Part shown: positions 23,006 to 31,091 of the stretch, piece by piece
Numbering within the stretch: the first letter of the stretch is position 1
Layout of the letters: each line of letters opens with the position of its first letter
NCBI GenBank assembly: GCA_020058285.1
Contig: JAGVEL010000013.1
Span: 1-34,138, forward strand
Source: Candidatus Omnitrophota bacterium
Lineage (GTDB): Bacteria > Omnitrophota > Gorgyraeia > JAHJTE01
DNA length: 34,138 nucleotides
Direction of reading: 5' to 3'
Made by a program: the position numbers and the translations under genes
The notes under the pieces: generated by a model
Told to the model about the DNA's origin: nothing
The model's input: only the letters and a program-made list of their open reading frames with translations
Databases searched by the model: none

Positions 23006-23571
23006 AAAATAAACGCATTTTCAACCAGGCTACAGATGATATGGCTGATAGTAATGTGCAATTCTTGAATTCGGCAGGTTCGGCTTGAATTTATTATTAA
23101 GCTCACATCAGAAATTTTTGCTAATTGACCGCCCTTGCCGCCGGTAAGGCAAACTGTTGTTAACCCCATGTGTTTGGCAGTCAAGATGCCTTTAATAATA
23201 TTTCTTGAATTGCCGCTGGTAGAAATTCCGACAGCAACATCACCCTTTTTAGCTAAACCTTCTATCTGCTTAGAAAATACATTCTCAAAGCCGAAATCAT
23301 TAGCAATTGCTGTAATATTAGAGGTATTCGTTGTCAAGCTTAGTGCAGCTAAGGCCCTTCTATTCTTTTCAAATCTACCGATTAATTCTGCAGCGATGTG
23401 CTCGGCATCTGAAGCTGAACCGCCGTTTCCAAAAAGAAGTATCTTATTTCCCTTTTTTAAGCAGTTAATGAAAACCTGGGCGATTTTTTCAATATTCGGC
23501 AGGTGATGGTTGATTGTATCCTGAAGGAGATTTATACTTTCGTTTAAATCATTTTTAATATGTTTTTTCAT
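23002..23571 (-). CDS. gmhA: Phosphoheptose isomerase (sedoheptulose 7-phosphate isomerase)
   Basis: This 189-residue SIS-domain protein has the GmhA core LLFGNGGSASDAEHIAAEL (about 46-63), containing zinc- and substrate-binding residues. The blocks ALSLTTNTSNITAIANDFGF, GISTSGNSRNIIKGILTAK and the C-terminal ELHITISHIICSLVE follow. It converts sedoheptulose 7-phosphate to D-glycero-D-manno-heptose 7-phosphate, the first step of ADP-heptose synthesis. It is 22 nt after the phosphofructokinase and overlaps rfaE2, so the first and last dedicated steps before epimerisation are made together. Confidence 0.95.
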   Translation of the reverse strand: MKKHIKNDLNESINLLQDTINHHLPNIEKIAQVFINCLKKGNKILLFGNGGSASDAEHIAAELIGRFEKNRRALAALSLTTNTSNITAIANDFGFENVFSKQIEGLAKKGDVAVGISTSGNSRNIIKGILTAKHMGLTTVCLTGGKGGQLAKISDVSLIINSSRTCRIQELHITISHIICSLVENAFIL

Positions 23572-23593
23572 CTAATCTTCCTCCCAGATTCTC

Positions 23594-24631
23594 TTAGCCG
23601 AAAAATACTTTAGCAATATCATAAATTTCCTTGTCCACAGTTTTTAATTCCTTTACCGCTTCTTGTAAATCAACGCTGATAATCTTTATTCCGGACAAGG
23701 CAACCATTTTTCCGAATTGTTTATTTTTGACTAAATCTGCTGCTTTTACGCCAAACCGCGTGCCTAATATTCTGTCAAAAGCAGTAGGCGAACCGCCGCG
23801 CTGGATATGGCCTAAAACAGAAACTCTGGTTTCGTAGCCAGTTCGTTGTTCAATTATTGTACCCAGCCGCTCACCAATGCCGCCCAATCTTACGTGGCCA
23901 AATTCATCTAACTGCTGTTCCTGTAAAACCTCTGCGCCTTCCTTAAGTTTTGCGCCTTCAGCAACAACTACAATACTAAAACTCCTACCCCGTTTATGGC
24001 GTTTATCAATTAGGCTGCAAACTTCATCAACGTCTATGGGAATTTCCGGAATGAGAATAATGTCCGCGCCTCCAGCAATCCCGGCATAGGTAGCAATCCA
24101 TCCAGCGTGCCTACCCATAATCTCAACAACCATAATCCGATGATGGCTTTCAGCAGTAGTATGAAGACGGTCAATACATTCAGTAGCAATATTGACTGCA
24201 GTATCAAAACCAAATGTATAATCAGTGCAGGACAGATCATTATCAATAGTTTTGGGCACGCCGATTATTGGAATTTTTTCTTCGCGATATAATCTATTCG
24301 CAGCTCCCAGTGTATCTTCGCCGCCGATTGCAATTAAGGCGCTAAGCCCTAAAGCCTTAAAATTCTTTTTTAGCTTTGCGAGATCAGTTTCATTTTTAAA
24401 AGGATTCGTCCTGCTTGTTCCCAGGATTGTTCCGCCCTTAGGTAATATCCCTGATACTGCGGCTAAATCAAGCGGTATTGTTTGGTTATCTATAAGGCCC
24501 TTCCAGCCGTTTAATATACCGATGATTTCAAAATCATATTGCATTCCTCTTCTGGTTATGGCGCGAATAACTGCATTTAAACCCGGGCAGTCCCCTCCGC
24601 CGGTTAAAACACCAATTCTTTCTTTTACCAT
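23594..24631 (-). CDS. pfp: 6-phosphofructokinase, predicted pyrophosphate-dependent
   Basis: This is a 345-residue PFKA-fold enzyme of glycolysis, with GVLTGGGDCPGLNAVIRAIT, the phosphodonor loop GGEDT (103-107), PKTIDND (126-132), IMGRHAGWIA and LGHIQRGGSPTAFDR. Two residues distinguish donors in this family: Asp after GGE (Gly in ATP enzymes such as E. coli GGDGS), and Lys in PKTIDND (Gly in ATP enzymes). Both are in the PPi-dependent state, like the Amycolatopsis-type group III enzyme, so this step is probably PPi-dependent and reversible. It lies 36 nt after amaP and before gmhA. Confidence 0.9.
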   Translation of the reverse strand: MVKERIGVLTGGGDCPGLNAVIRAITRRGMQYDFEIIGILNGWKGLIDNQTIPLDLAAVSGILPKGGTILGTSRTNPFKNETDLAKLKKNFKALGLSALIAIGGEDTLGAANRLYREEKIPIIGVPKTIDNDLSCTDYTFGFDTAVNIATECIDRLHTTAESHHRIMVVEIMGRHAGWIATYAGIAGGADIILIPEIPIDVDEVCSLIDKRHKRGRSFSIVVVAEGAKLKEGAEVLQEQQLDEFGHVRLGGIGERLGTIIEQRTGYETRVSVLGHIQRGGSPTAFDRILGTRFGVKAADLVKNKQFGKMVALSGIKIISVDLQEAVKELKTVDKEIYDIAKVFFG

Positions 24632-24667
24632 TTTTTAAACCCCCATTTTTTAAAGCTTAAAGTTAGT

Positions 24668-25270
24668 TTATCTTTTATATCCCTGGAATGGGACAGCTGT
24701 ATTCGGAGCTTCTTCATCACTATCTTTTCTTTTTCTTTGCCTTGGCTCTTTGGCTACAATTTTTGCTACGAATATTTTCACGACCACTGATTCGTCAATT
24801 CCTAATATCTCCTGGAATTTTTCTTTTATCATATCCTGAATGCGTGCCGTAAAATCAGGGATATTAACTTCGGCATTTAAGGCAAGCCTTAAGTTTATCT
24901 CGATTCCTTTTTTTCCGGCAATAACATCCGGCCGGGCATCTCGAATACCCTCAACATCAACTGTTATTTTTCTTATTAAGTCTTCAACAGCGCTTAGCGA
25001 TACCAGTACTTCGCCATTAGCAGTTTGAAAGGCTATTGTTTTTTCGCGTTTAATCCTAGCAAACATTATATGACCGAACCCAAAGCTGGTTAAGATAAGC
25101 ATTACGCCGATTAAGCCCGTTATCAGCCTTACATTCGCAGTTTCAAGTTGCATTAAGCTATAGATTTCTGCAGGGTTGAATTTGACCACCGCGAGTATGA
25201 TTAACAGAATACCGATGGCAGAAATTATGATCGTATAAAAATAAATTCCTAATCTAGTTAATATTTTCAC
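24668..25270 (-). CDS. amaP: AmaP-like alkaline-shock membrane anchor protein
   Basis: The 200-residue protein has two N-terminal membrane helices (about 9-31 and 48-70). A cytosolic Asp23-like domain (about 80-170, ANGEVLVSLSAVEDLIRKIT and DARPDVIAGKKGIEINLRLA) and a basic/acidic disordered tail follow. In Staphylococcus AmaP anchors Asp23 to the membrane. Here it directly follows and overlaps the asp23 gene by 17 nt, so the pair is conserved. It starts with GTG, 6 nt after GGGAGG. The role is thought to concern envelope stress; that is inferred from the family. Confidence 0.86.
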   Translation of the reverse strand: MKILTRLGIYFYTIIISAIGILLIILAVVKFNPAEIYSLMQLETANVRLITGLIGVMLILTSFGFGHIMFARIKREKTIAFQTANGEVLVSLSAVEDLIRKITVDVEGIRDARPDVIAGKKGIEINLRLALNAEVNIPDFTARIQDMIKEKFQEILGIDESVVVKIFVAKIVAKEPRQRKRKDSDEEAPNTAVPFQGYKR

Positions 25271-25625
25271 TTTTGGCCTCCCTCTCCACTGCCTGGATAT
25301 TCACATCAATCTGCTTGATATTTAAATCAGTGCTTTTTTCTATAATTCTTCTTACATTTTCCTGGATACGGCTGGCTACCTCTGGCAGGTTATAACCATA
25401 GGCAACTATAACCGGAATAGCAATTGAAACATCGTTATTAGTATCAATATTTACTTTAATTACACTCGCGTCACTACTTTTAAAAATATTAAATACCATA
25501 CCTTTTAAGGAAGTCCCAAGCTTTACTACGCCTTCAACCTCTTTGGTTGCAATAGTCGTTAAGGAGCGGATAACTTTTTCATGGATACGGATTGTTCCAA
25601 AATCCCCTTTTACATTCTGGTCCAT
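25254..25625 (-). CDS. Asp23/Gls24 family (YqhY-like) protein
   Basis: The ATG giving MDQNVKGDFGTIRIHEKVIR has AAGGAG six bases upstream, so I start here (123 residues). An in-frame ATG at 25706 would add 27 residues encoded by the palindromic spacer, which is unlikely. The family blocks are VIRSLTTIATKEVEGVVKLG, VKVNIDTNNDVSIAIPVIVA-type strand pattern, YGYNLPEVASRIQENVRRII and IKQIDVNIQAVE. Asp23 proteins form filaments or membrane-attached clusters. In B. subtilis the equivalent yqhY follows accBC and affects acetyl-CoA carboxylase control; the same order occurs here (accB, accC, asp23). Confidence 0.9.
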   Translation of the reverse strand: MDQNVKGDFGTIRIHEKVIRSLTTIATKEVEGVVKLGTSLKGMVFNIFKSSDASVIKVNIDTNNDVSIAIPVIVAYGYNLPEVASRIQENVRRIIEKSTDLNIKQIDVNIQAVEREAKSENIN

Positions 25626-25651
25626 TTTTACTCCTTCGCCACTTTGGGCTT

Positions 25652-25791
25652 CACCCAATCCTATCGGATGGATTGGTGTGCCGCTTTGTGCGGCAAACTG
25701 GCCCAATTCTTAGCCACGGGGCTACACTGGCCAATTCCTATAAGGCCAGGTGCTATAAGGGCCAGGTGCATATTAGCGCCGGGTGCAGTGT
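25652..25791. repeat. Cluster of short palindromes between accC and asp23
   Basis: The 166-nt spacer holds consecutive hairpins: ccaatcc/ggattgg (25655-25661 and 25670-25676), gccgc-tttgt-gcggc (25680-25694), tagcc/ggcta (25711-25715 and 25720-25724) and ctggcc/ggccag (25727-25732 and 25744-25749). A direct repeat of about 16 bp (ctataaggccaggtgc and ctataagggccaggtgc) spans 25737-25769. It is far more GC-rich than its surroundings. There is no T-run after any hairpin, so it is not a simple terminator. The gccgc/gcggc element with flanking ttggtg and aaact resembles the repeat at 32343-32375. Confidence 0.75.
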
Positions 25792-27144
25792 TTATTCTTT
25801 CTTCTCTGCCAGCAAGTCTTCGATAAAATGCGTGTTTATTGCTCCGCGTAGGAAATCTTTATTTTCCAGTAATTGTTTATGAAAAGTTATTGTGGTTTTT
25901 ATCGGCTCAATTATAAATTCATCAAGTGCCCGGCGCATTGTTTTTATTGCCTGGGTTCGATTCTCGCCTTTTACAATTAATTTTGCAAGTAGTGAATCAT
26001 AATAAGTCGGAATTTTATAACCGGAATAAATATGGGTATCAACTCTGACGTTTGGCCCGCCAGGTAGAAATAAGGTTTTAATTGTTCCCGGGCAAGGTAT
26101 AAATCCATTTTCCGGGTCTTCAGCATTTATCCGGCATTCTATTGAATGCCCGGAAAATTTAATTTTATCCTGGTGTAATTTAAGTTTTTCTCCGGCGGCA
26201 AGCTGAATTTGTAATTTTAATAAGTCTAATCCTGTTACCATTTCCGTAACCGGATGTTCAACCTGAATGCGTGTATTCATCTCCAGGAAGTAAAAATTTT
26301 CATCTTCCTCCAATAGAAATTCTATTGTGCCGACTCCCTGGTATTTGACTATTTTGGCAGCTTTAACTGCTATTTCACCCATTTTACGCCTTAATTTTTC
26401 ATCTAAAGCAACAGATGGGGATTCCTCAAGTAATTTTTGATGCCGGCGTTGCAGGCTGCATTCCCTTTCTCCTAAGTGTACGCAATGCCCAAACCGGTCA
26501 GCTACAATCTGAAATTCAATATGCCGGGAATTAGGCATATATTTTTCCAAATAAACATCGGATTTGCCGAATGTAGCTTCTGCTTCGTTTTGAGCTGTAA
26601 TCAGCGCACTGATTAGGCGCACATCGTTGTGGCAGACACGCATCCCTTTGCCTCCGCCACCAGCAGAAGCCTTAATAATAACCGGATATTTTATTTTTTT
26701 GGCTAATTTTAATGCTTCTTCCTTGGTTTTTATTGCTTCTTGGCTTCCGGGGATTATTGGGATATTGGCCTTTTTCATTGTTTCCCTTGCGCTCATTTTG
26801 TCGCCCATAAGCCTAATGTTATACGGAGCAGGACCAATGAATACTATTTGGCAGGATTCGCAGATTTCGGCAAAATGCGCATTTTCTGCGAGGAAACCGT
26901 AACCAGGATGGATTGCCTCCACATCAGTAATTTCAGCAGCGCTGATTATGGCTGGAATATTTAAATAACTATTTGCACTGCTAGCCGGTCCGATACATAC
27001 AGCTTCATCAGCAAACCGGACATGTAAACAGTCTATATCTGCCTCAGAATAAACCGCTACTGTTCTAATTCCTAATTCTTTACAGGCGCGGATAATTCTT
27101 ACGGCTATTTCGCCACGATTTGCGATTAAGATTTTGGAGAACAT
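25792..27144 (-). CDS. accC: Biotin carboxylase subunit of acetyl-CoA carboxylase
   Basis: A full-length 450-residue enzyme carboxylating biotin on AccB using ATP and bicarbonate, the first step of fatty-acid synthesis. It opens [20 protein letters not shown]. It has the ATP-grasp glycine loop [14 protein letters not shown], the block [57 protein letters not shown] and the C-terminal [15 protein letters not shown]. All catalytic residues expected for AccC (for example the Arg and Glu in [10 protein letters not shown]) are present. It lies 12 nt after accB. The end abuts the palindromic spacer, so the transcript probably continues through that spacer into asp23. Confidence 0.97.
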   Translation of the reverse strand: MFSKILIANRGEIAVRIIRACKELGIRTVAVYSEADIDCLHVRFADEAVCIGPASSANSYLNIPAIISAAEITDVEAIHPGYGFLAENAHFAEICESCQIVFIGPAPYNIRLMGDKMSARETMKKANIPIIPGSQEAIKTKEEALKLAKKIKYPVIIKASAGGGGKGMRVCHNDVRLISALITAQNEAEATFGKSDVYLEKYMPNSRHIEFQIVADRFGHCVHLGERECSLQRRHQKLLEESPSVALDEKLRRKMGEIAVKAAKIVKYQGVGTIEFLLEEDENFYFLEMNTRIQVEHPVTEMVTGLDLLKLQIQLAAGEKLKLHQDKIKFSGHSIECRINAEDPENGFIPCPGTIKTLFLPGGPNVRVDTHIYSGYKIPTYYDSLLAKLIVKGENRTQAIKTMRRALDEFIIEPIKTTITFHKQLLENKDFLRGAINTHFIEDLLAEKKE

Positions 27145-27156
27145 ATTATCAAAACT

Positions 27157-27630
27157 TCAAGCGTTGGGTTCTATTTTCATAATAACCTGCCCATATTCAA
27201 CAGGCTCGGCATTATTTGCAATAATCTCAACAATTTTACCGTTGTGTTCGGATTTGATTTCATTCATTAACTTCATTGCTTCAATTATACAGATGACTTG
27301 GCCGGTAGTAACAGTTTGGCCAACCTCTGCATATGGCGGAGCCTCTGGGCTAGGTGCGCGATAAAAAGTTCCAACCATCGGCGCTTTTATTTCAATTAGA
27401 TTAGAAGCGGGTTTTAAATTTTGGGGCTGCGCAGCCGAAACTGTTTCTTGTTTTTTAGTGTCTATAAATTCTCTACTCACTGCACCGCTGGATTGAGTGG
27501 TTAAGACTTCAAATTGAGCGCTGGTAGTCTTTTTAAGCCTGATTTTCGTGCCTTCTTGTTCGATCTCTAATTCAGAAAGATTATTTTCATTCATTAGAGA
27601 AATCATTTCTTTTATTTCTTTAATATTCAT
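27157..27630 (-). CDS. accB: Biotin carboxyl carrier protein of acetyl-CoA carboxylase
   Basis: The 157-residue carrier has an N-terminal helical domain (MNIKEIKEMISLMNENNLSE), a mobile linker (about 40-75, rich in Gln, Ser, Ala) and the C-terminal biotinyl domain (about 78-157). The biotin-accepting Lys120 is in the classic EAMKLMNEI motif. The preceding thumb loop VGTFYRAPSPEAPPYAEVGQ marks the E. coli-type BCCP. GGAGG precedes the ATG. It is directly followed by accC, as usual, and preceded by efp by 21 nt. Confidence 0.97.
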   Translation of the reverse strand: MNIKEIKEMISLMNENNLSELEIEQEGTKIRLKKTTSAQFEVLTTQSSGAVSREFIDTKKQETVSAAQPQNLKPASNLIEIKAPMVGTFYRAPSPEAPPYAEVGQTVTTGQVICIIEAMKLMNEIKSEHNGKIVEIIANNAEPVEYGQVIMKIEPNA

Positions 27631-27651
27631 AGATTTCCTCCGCCAACTGAT

Positions 27652-28215
27652 TTAAACGGCGCGTTCAATGTATTCTCCTGTGCGCGTATCTACTTTTATC
27701 AGATCTCCTTCTTTGACAAACAAAGGTACCTGGACAGTAAGCCCGGTTTCAAGAACTGCGGGTTTTGACCCAGATTTAACCGTATCACCTCTTACTCCTC
27801 CTTCTGCGCTTACTACTTTATACACAATAGTATAAGGAATACTAATACTTAGGAGTTGATTGTCATAATATGACGCGATAATTTCAAGTTCTTCCTTTAG
27901 GAAATTTACCGTGTTGCCGAGCTTACTTTTATCAATTGCCACTTCTTCGTAATTTTCAGTATCCATGAAGTGGTAAGTATTGCCGGCAGCATACTGGTAT
28001 TGTAATTTTCGTAAATCAACGAATGCTTCTTCAATTTTGTCGTCGCTGCGATAGGTTCTTTCCAGCACAGCTTCGGTTTTTATATTCTTTAGCCTAACCC
28101 TGACAAAGGCTGCGCCTTTTCCGGGCTTAACATGCTCATAACTGATAATTGAAAAAATCTGATTATCAACAACAATAGTTACGCCGGGTTTAAGCTGATT
28201 TATCGATAGAGTCAC
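27652..28215 (-). CDS. efp: Translation elongation factor P
   Basis: The 187-residue, three-domain EF-P relieves ribosome stalling at polyproline. The modification-site loop reads EHVKPGKGAAF, with Lys33 at the tip. This is the lysine type, but no EpmA/EpmB genes are near to show whether it is modified. VLERTYRSDDKIEEAFVDLR, YHFMDTENYEEVAIDKS and the C-terminal VQVPLFVKEGDLIKVDTRTG are standard. The start is a GTG within the end of pepP (26-nt overlap), with an AAGG upstream. The pairing with a Xaa-Pro peptidase gene is the common bacterial arrangement. Confidence 0.96.
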   Translation of the reverse strand: MTLSINQLKPGVTIVVDNQIFSIISYEHVKPGKGAAFVRVRLKNIKTEAVLERTYRSDDKIEEAFVDLRKLQYQYAAGNTYHFMDTENYEEVAIDKSKLGNTVNFLKEELEIIASYYDNQLLSISIPYTIVYKVVSAEGGVRGDTVKSGSKPAVLETGLTVQVPLFVKEGDLIKVDTRTGEYIERAV

Positions 28216-29251
28216 TTAGTACCTTACATCCTTTCTGGGTAACTAGCACCATATCTTCTATTCTTACGCCGAATTTATGCGGTAAATAAATTCCCGGCTC
28301 AACGGTAAAAACCATAGTGCTGGCTATTGGTTTTTCATTCTTCCTGGAGATATAAGGCTTTTCGTGAACTTCTAAGCCTATGCCGTGGCCTGTGCTATGC
28401 TGAAAAAAACGCCCAAATCCTTTTTGGGCTATAAACGAACGAGCTTGATTGTCGATTTGGGCTGCTGAAATACCTGGTTTTATTGCTGAAAAGGCTTTTT
28501 TTTGAGCTTGGAGAATTATGTCGTAAATGTTTCGTAATTCAGAGGTTATTCTACCTAAAAAGAAAACCCTTGTCAAGTCGGATTTATAGCCCCGGAAGCT
28601 TACTCCCATATCTAAAGTAAGAGAAGTATTATTGCCGATTTTTTTGTCCGTGCTTGTGGCATGAGGAAATGATGAACGTCTTGCGCTAGCTGCAATCGGC
28701 GCAAAAGCAAACCCCTGAGCGCCATTACCCTTGATAAACCTTTCGATTTTGGCAATTAATTCATTCTCAGTAATACTCGGGCAAATGGTTTTTTTGGCAA
28801 ATTCAAAGGCAGATTTTGTTATTGCAACCGCTTTTTTAATCAGCTTGATTTCTAAATCGTTTTTCATTTGCCGTATATCTTCAACTAAATCAAAAGTCGG
28901 AACTAATTTTACCAAGCCTTTTAATCTGGATTTTAATTTATCATAAGAGGCAAAATCCAGAGACTTGGATTCAAAACCGAGAGTTTTTGGCTTTGTTTTT
29001 TTTAGTAGTTCAGGCAGAGTATTAAAAATAGAATCTTTTATCAGAACAACCTGAAAATTTGTGGATTCTTTTGCTTCTTCGAAATTGCGCGAATCGGTTA
29101 ATAACCGGGCTCTTCTTTTATCTATTAACAAATACGCGTCTTCGTTCTTATAGCCAGTTAGATAAGTTAAGTTACAATTATTCGTTAGAAGCAGGCAATC
29201 AAGATTTAATTCGCCTAACTTTGAATGAAGGTTGGATAATTGCTGCTTCAT
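28190..29251 (-). CDS. pepP: Xaa-Pro peptidase (M24 family)
   Basis: I start at the ATG giving [20 protein letters not shown]. It overlaps the aroQ stop by 3-4 nt (ATGA) and gives a 353-residue enzyme; upstream codons would read into aroQ. An N-terminal creatinase-like domain (about 1-125, [20 protein letters not shown]) precedes the pita-bread M24 domain. Metal ligands are visible as Asp in [20 protein letters not shown], His in [13 protein letters not shown], Glu in [10 protein letters not shown] and Glu in [10 protein letters not shown]. It removes residues before proline from peptides. The gene order aroQ-pepP-efp recalls B. subtilis yqhS-yqhT-efp. Confidence 0.93.
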   Translation of the reverse strand: MKQQLSNLHSKLGELNLDCLLLTNNCNLTYLTGYKNEDAYLLIDKRRARLLTDSRNFEEAKESTNFQVVLIKDSIFNTLPELLKKTKPKTLGFESKSLDFASYDKLKSRLKGLVKLVPTFDLVEDIRQMKNDLEIKLIKKAVAITKSAFEFAKKTICPSITENELIAKIERFIKGNGAQGFAFAPIAASARRSSFPHATSTDKKIGNNTSLTLDMGVSFRGYKSDLTRVFFLGRITSELRNIYDIILQAQKKAFSAIKPGISAAQIDNQARSFIAQKGFGRFFQHSTGHGIGLEVHEKPYISRKNEKPIASTMVFTVEPGIYLPHKFGVRIEDMVLVTQKGCKVLSDSIDKSA

Positions 29252-29688
29252 TTTTTGAGAATCTTGCAACAGGCAAGAAGCCCTAAGTAATAACTTTCTG
29301 CGCCAAATCCGCAAATTTGGCCTGTGGCAACTGCAGATATCAGAGAGTGCTGCCTGAATTCTTCCCGGGAATATATATTTGACAGATGCACTTCAATTGT
29401 GGGTAATTTTATAGCCGCTAGCGCATCTCTTATTGCTACGCTTGTATGGGTGTACGCAGCCGGATTAATTAAAATAGCATTAAACCCATCTCGCTTAGCC
29501 TTGCCGATAATATCTACAATTTTTCCTTCGTGGTTAGATTGAAAAATTTTTAATGCGACTTTTTGCTCTTTAGCTATTTTTTCTAAACCTTTGTTTATCT
29601 GGCTCAATGTAACCTTGCCATATACATTTACTTCGCGCTCTCCCAGAAGAGCAAGGTTCGGCCCATGAATTACTAAAATTTTTTGCAT
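29248..29688 (-). CDS. aroQ: 3-dehydroquinate dehydratase, type II
   Basis: A 146-residue dodecameric-type enzyme converting 3-dehydroquinate to 3-dehydroshikimate. It shows [20 protein letters not shown] (with the catalytic Tyr of the VYG block), [33 protein letters not shown] and [17 protein letters not shown]. The usual 'GxREPxIYG' loop is varied to GEREVNVYG. aroB, the preceding pathway step, is the last gene of the same run. The start is 15 nt after the Trm112-like stop. Confidence 0.96.
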   Translation of the reverse strand: MQKILVIHGPNLALLGEREVNVYGKVTLSQINKGLEKIAKEQKVALKIFQSNHEGKIVDIIGKAKRDGFNAILINPAAYTHTSVAIRDALAAIKLPTIEVHLSNIYSREEFRQHSLISAVATGQICGFGAESYYLGLLACCKILKK

Positions 29689-29703
29689 TTTCTAACTCCT
29701 TTA

Positions 29704-29862
29704 TTACCCTTGTTCTGCTTCGTCAATCAACATTATTGGAATTCCGTCTTTAATTGGGTAGCGGCGCTTACATTTAGTGCAAACGATTTTTTCGTCTTTT
29801 AACTCTACGTCGGCTTTGCAAGCTGGGCAAGCAAGTATTGCTAGAAGTTCTTTGTCAATCAT
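29704..29862 (-). CDS. Trm112-like/UPF0434 zinc-ribbon protein
   Basis: A 52-residue protein, MIDKELLAILACPACKADVE, with the cysteine pairs C12-x2-C15 and C28-x2-C31, then RYPIKDGIPIMLIDEAE. This is the compact YcaR/Trm112p-like fold: first a CPxCK knuckle, then CxxC, then the conserved YPIxDGIPxML. Trm112 of eukaryotes and archaea activates methyltransferases, and bacterial forms may do so too, but their role is largely unproven. AAGGAGA stands a few bases before the ATG. It lies between the DUF1844 gene and aroQ with short gaps of 14 and 15 nt. Confidence 0.92.
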   Translation of the reverse strand: MIDKELLAILACPACKADVELKDEKIVCTKCKRRYPIKDGIPIMLIDEAEQG

Positions 29863-29876
29863 TTTAAGTCTCCTTC

Positions 29877-30260
29877 TTATGCGGGTGTAATTAGGGGTGG
29901 TTCTTTTGTACCGTCCGGTTTATCCTTAGATTTTTCAACAAAACTCAATTTTAATTCATAAATAATTTTTTCCAGGAAGCCATCTTCTTCCAGAGATAAA
30001 TTGCCAGCTGTTTTTTCTTTAATCAGCGATAAGGTATCAATAAAAAATTTTGCCTGTCTTAAATCTACCTCCTTTTTTTTACTGACCGGGTTTTCTAAAT
30101 CTCCCAGAGCCATTGCCGCTTGCATTGCTAAAGTACTAACGAAAAATGTGAAATCCGGTTCTGCGGGCAAGAATTCCTCTGTTTGCGGATTATCTTTTTT
30201 TTCTTTTTGCGTTGCTTCTTTCCAACTTTCGTCTATTTTTTTTTCTTGATGCTCTTCCAT
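29877..30260 (-). CDS. DUF1844 family protein
   Basis: I use the ATG at 30260 (MEEHQEKKIDESWKEA), which has GAGGTG upstream, and not the in-frame GTG two codons earlier; this gives 127 residues. A charged N-terminal 25 residues precede the DUF1844 core: DFTFFVSTLAMQAAMALGDL, ENPVSKKKEVDLRQAKFFID and LSLIKEKTAGNLSLEEDGFL, ending in a Leu-rich helix. The family is a soluble helical domain of unknown function found across many phyla. It sits between the Memo-like gene and the Trm112-like gene. I infer nothing beyond co-expression. Confidence 0.88.
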   Translation of the reverse strand: MEEHQEKKIDESWKEATQKEKKDNPQTEEFLPAEPDFTFFVSTLAMQAAMALGDLENPVSKKKEVDLRQAKFFIDTLSLIKEKTAGNLSLEEDGFLEKIIYELKLSFVEKSKDKPDGTKEPPLITPA

Positions 30261-30277
30261 GCCCACCTCTTATTAAA

Positions 30278-31090
30278 TTATTTTATCAATAACCCTGCGT
30301 AACCTACAACCTGGTTGTAATCTTTGCTTGTTTTTGCACTGGTTTCATACTTAACCAGCTTTACAAGTTTAGCTCCCAAATTCTTTGCTGCCTCTAAAAC
30401 CGTTGCAGTGGCGAATACTCCGCACATAGAAATATAGTTTTTACTCACTATCTCCAACAAGCCTTGCGAATCAAGCTTTAAAATCTGTTCTATCGCTAGT
30501 TTATCTTTGGCTTTTGCACTTTCCTCGGGCTCGTAATGAGTCATATCTGTGCTGGCAATTAATAACGTATTTTTTTCTAAACCAGAATCCTTGATGGTTT
30601 TGGCTATTGACTGGCCGAGAGCCAATATTTCCTCCGGCTGCAATAACCATAAAATAATCGGCACAATCTTAAATTTTGGGGAAAAATATTGTAATATTGG
30701 CAGTTGAACTTCTAAACAATGTTCGTATATATGTGCGGAAAAATCATCCTTTAAAATCTTAGAATTCTTAAGTAATTTTTCAGCCACATCTTGGTTAATC
30801 TCTATATCTCCTAAAGGCGTTTTCCAAACACCCTTAGTCATAATGCTTGCTTCTGGCCCAAACCCGGTGTGATTTGGCCCAACTAGAATTATATTCTCCG
30901 GGATTTCGATTGCCTCTGTTACCTTTACCGTAACTTCTCCGGAATAAATATATCCGGCGTGAGGTAGGATTATTGCGATTACTTTTTCTTTTTTTTGTTT
31001 AAGCTGGGATTCAAAAGAGTGAACCTGTTTTTTTATTGCTGCCTCAGTAGCCGGATAAAATTGTCCACAAACTGCAGGTTCGCGTATCAT
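30278..31090 (-). CDS. Memo-like protein (AmmeMemoRadiSam system protein B)
   Basis: The 270-residue protein has REPAVCGQFYPA at the start, then LPHAGYIYSGEV (His44), LVGPNHTGFG, EHCLEVQLPILQYF, IASTDMTHYEP and SMCGVFATATVLEAAKNLGA. These are the characteristic blocks of the Memo family, related to class III extradiol dioxygenases, with three conserved His in the metal-like pocket. In bacteria and archaea it often occurs with an AMMECR1 protein and a radical SAM protein (AmmeMemoRadiSam), whose function is unsolved. Neither partner is next to it here. It starts one base after the TIM-barrel stop and is therefore co-transcribed with rpsU. Confidence 0.93.
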   Translation of the reverse strand: MIREPAVCGQFYPATEAAIKKQVHSFESQLKQKKEKVIAIILPHAGYIYSGEVTVKVTEAIEIPENIILVGPNHTGFGPEASIMTKGVWKTPLGDIEINQDVAEKLLKNSKILKDDFSAHIYEHCLEVQLPILQYFSPKFKIVPIILWLLQPEEILALGQSIAKTIKDSGLEKNTLLIASTDMTHYEPEESAKAKDKLAIEQILKLDSQGLLEIVSKNYISMCGVFATATVLEAAKNLGAKLVKLVKYETSAKTSKDYNQVVGYAGLLIK

Positions 31091-31091
31091 G

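Noticed and set aside
24034-24246. 70-aa minus-strand ORF inside the phosphofructokinase gene
   Set aside because: It is an out-of-frame shadow of a well-supported enzyme, with no ribosome binding site.
25626-25706. 27-residue N-terminal extension of the Asp23 protein
   Set aside because: It is encoded by the palindromic spacer; the ATG at 25625 has AAGGAG at proper distance and matches the family start.
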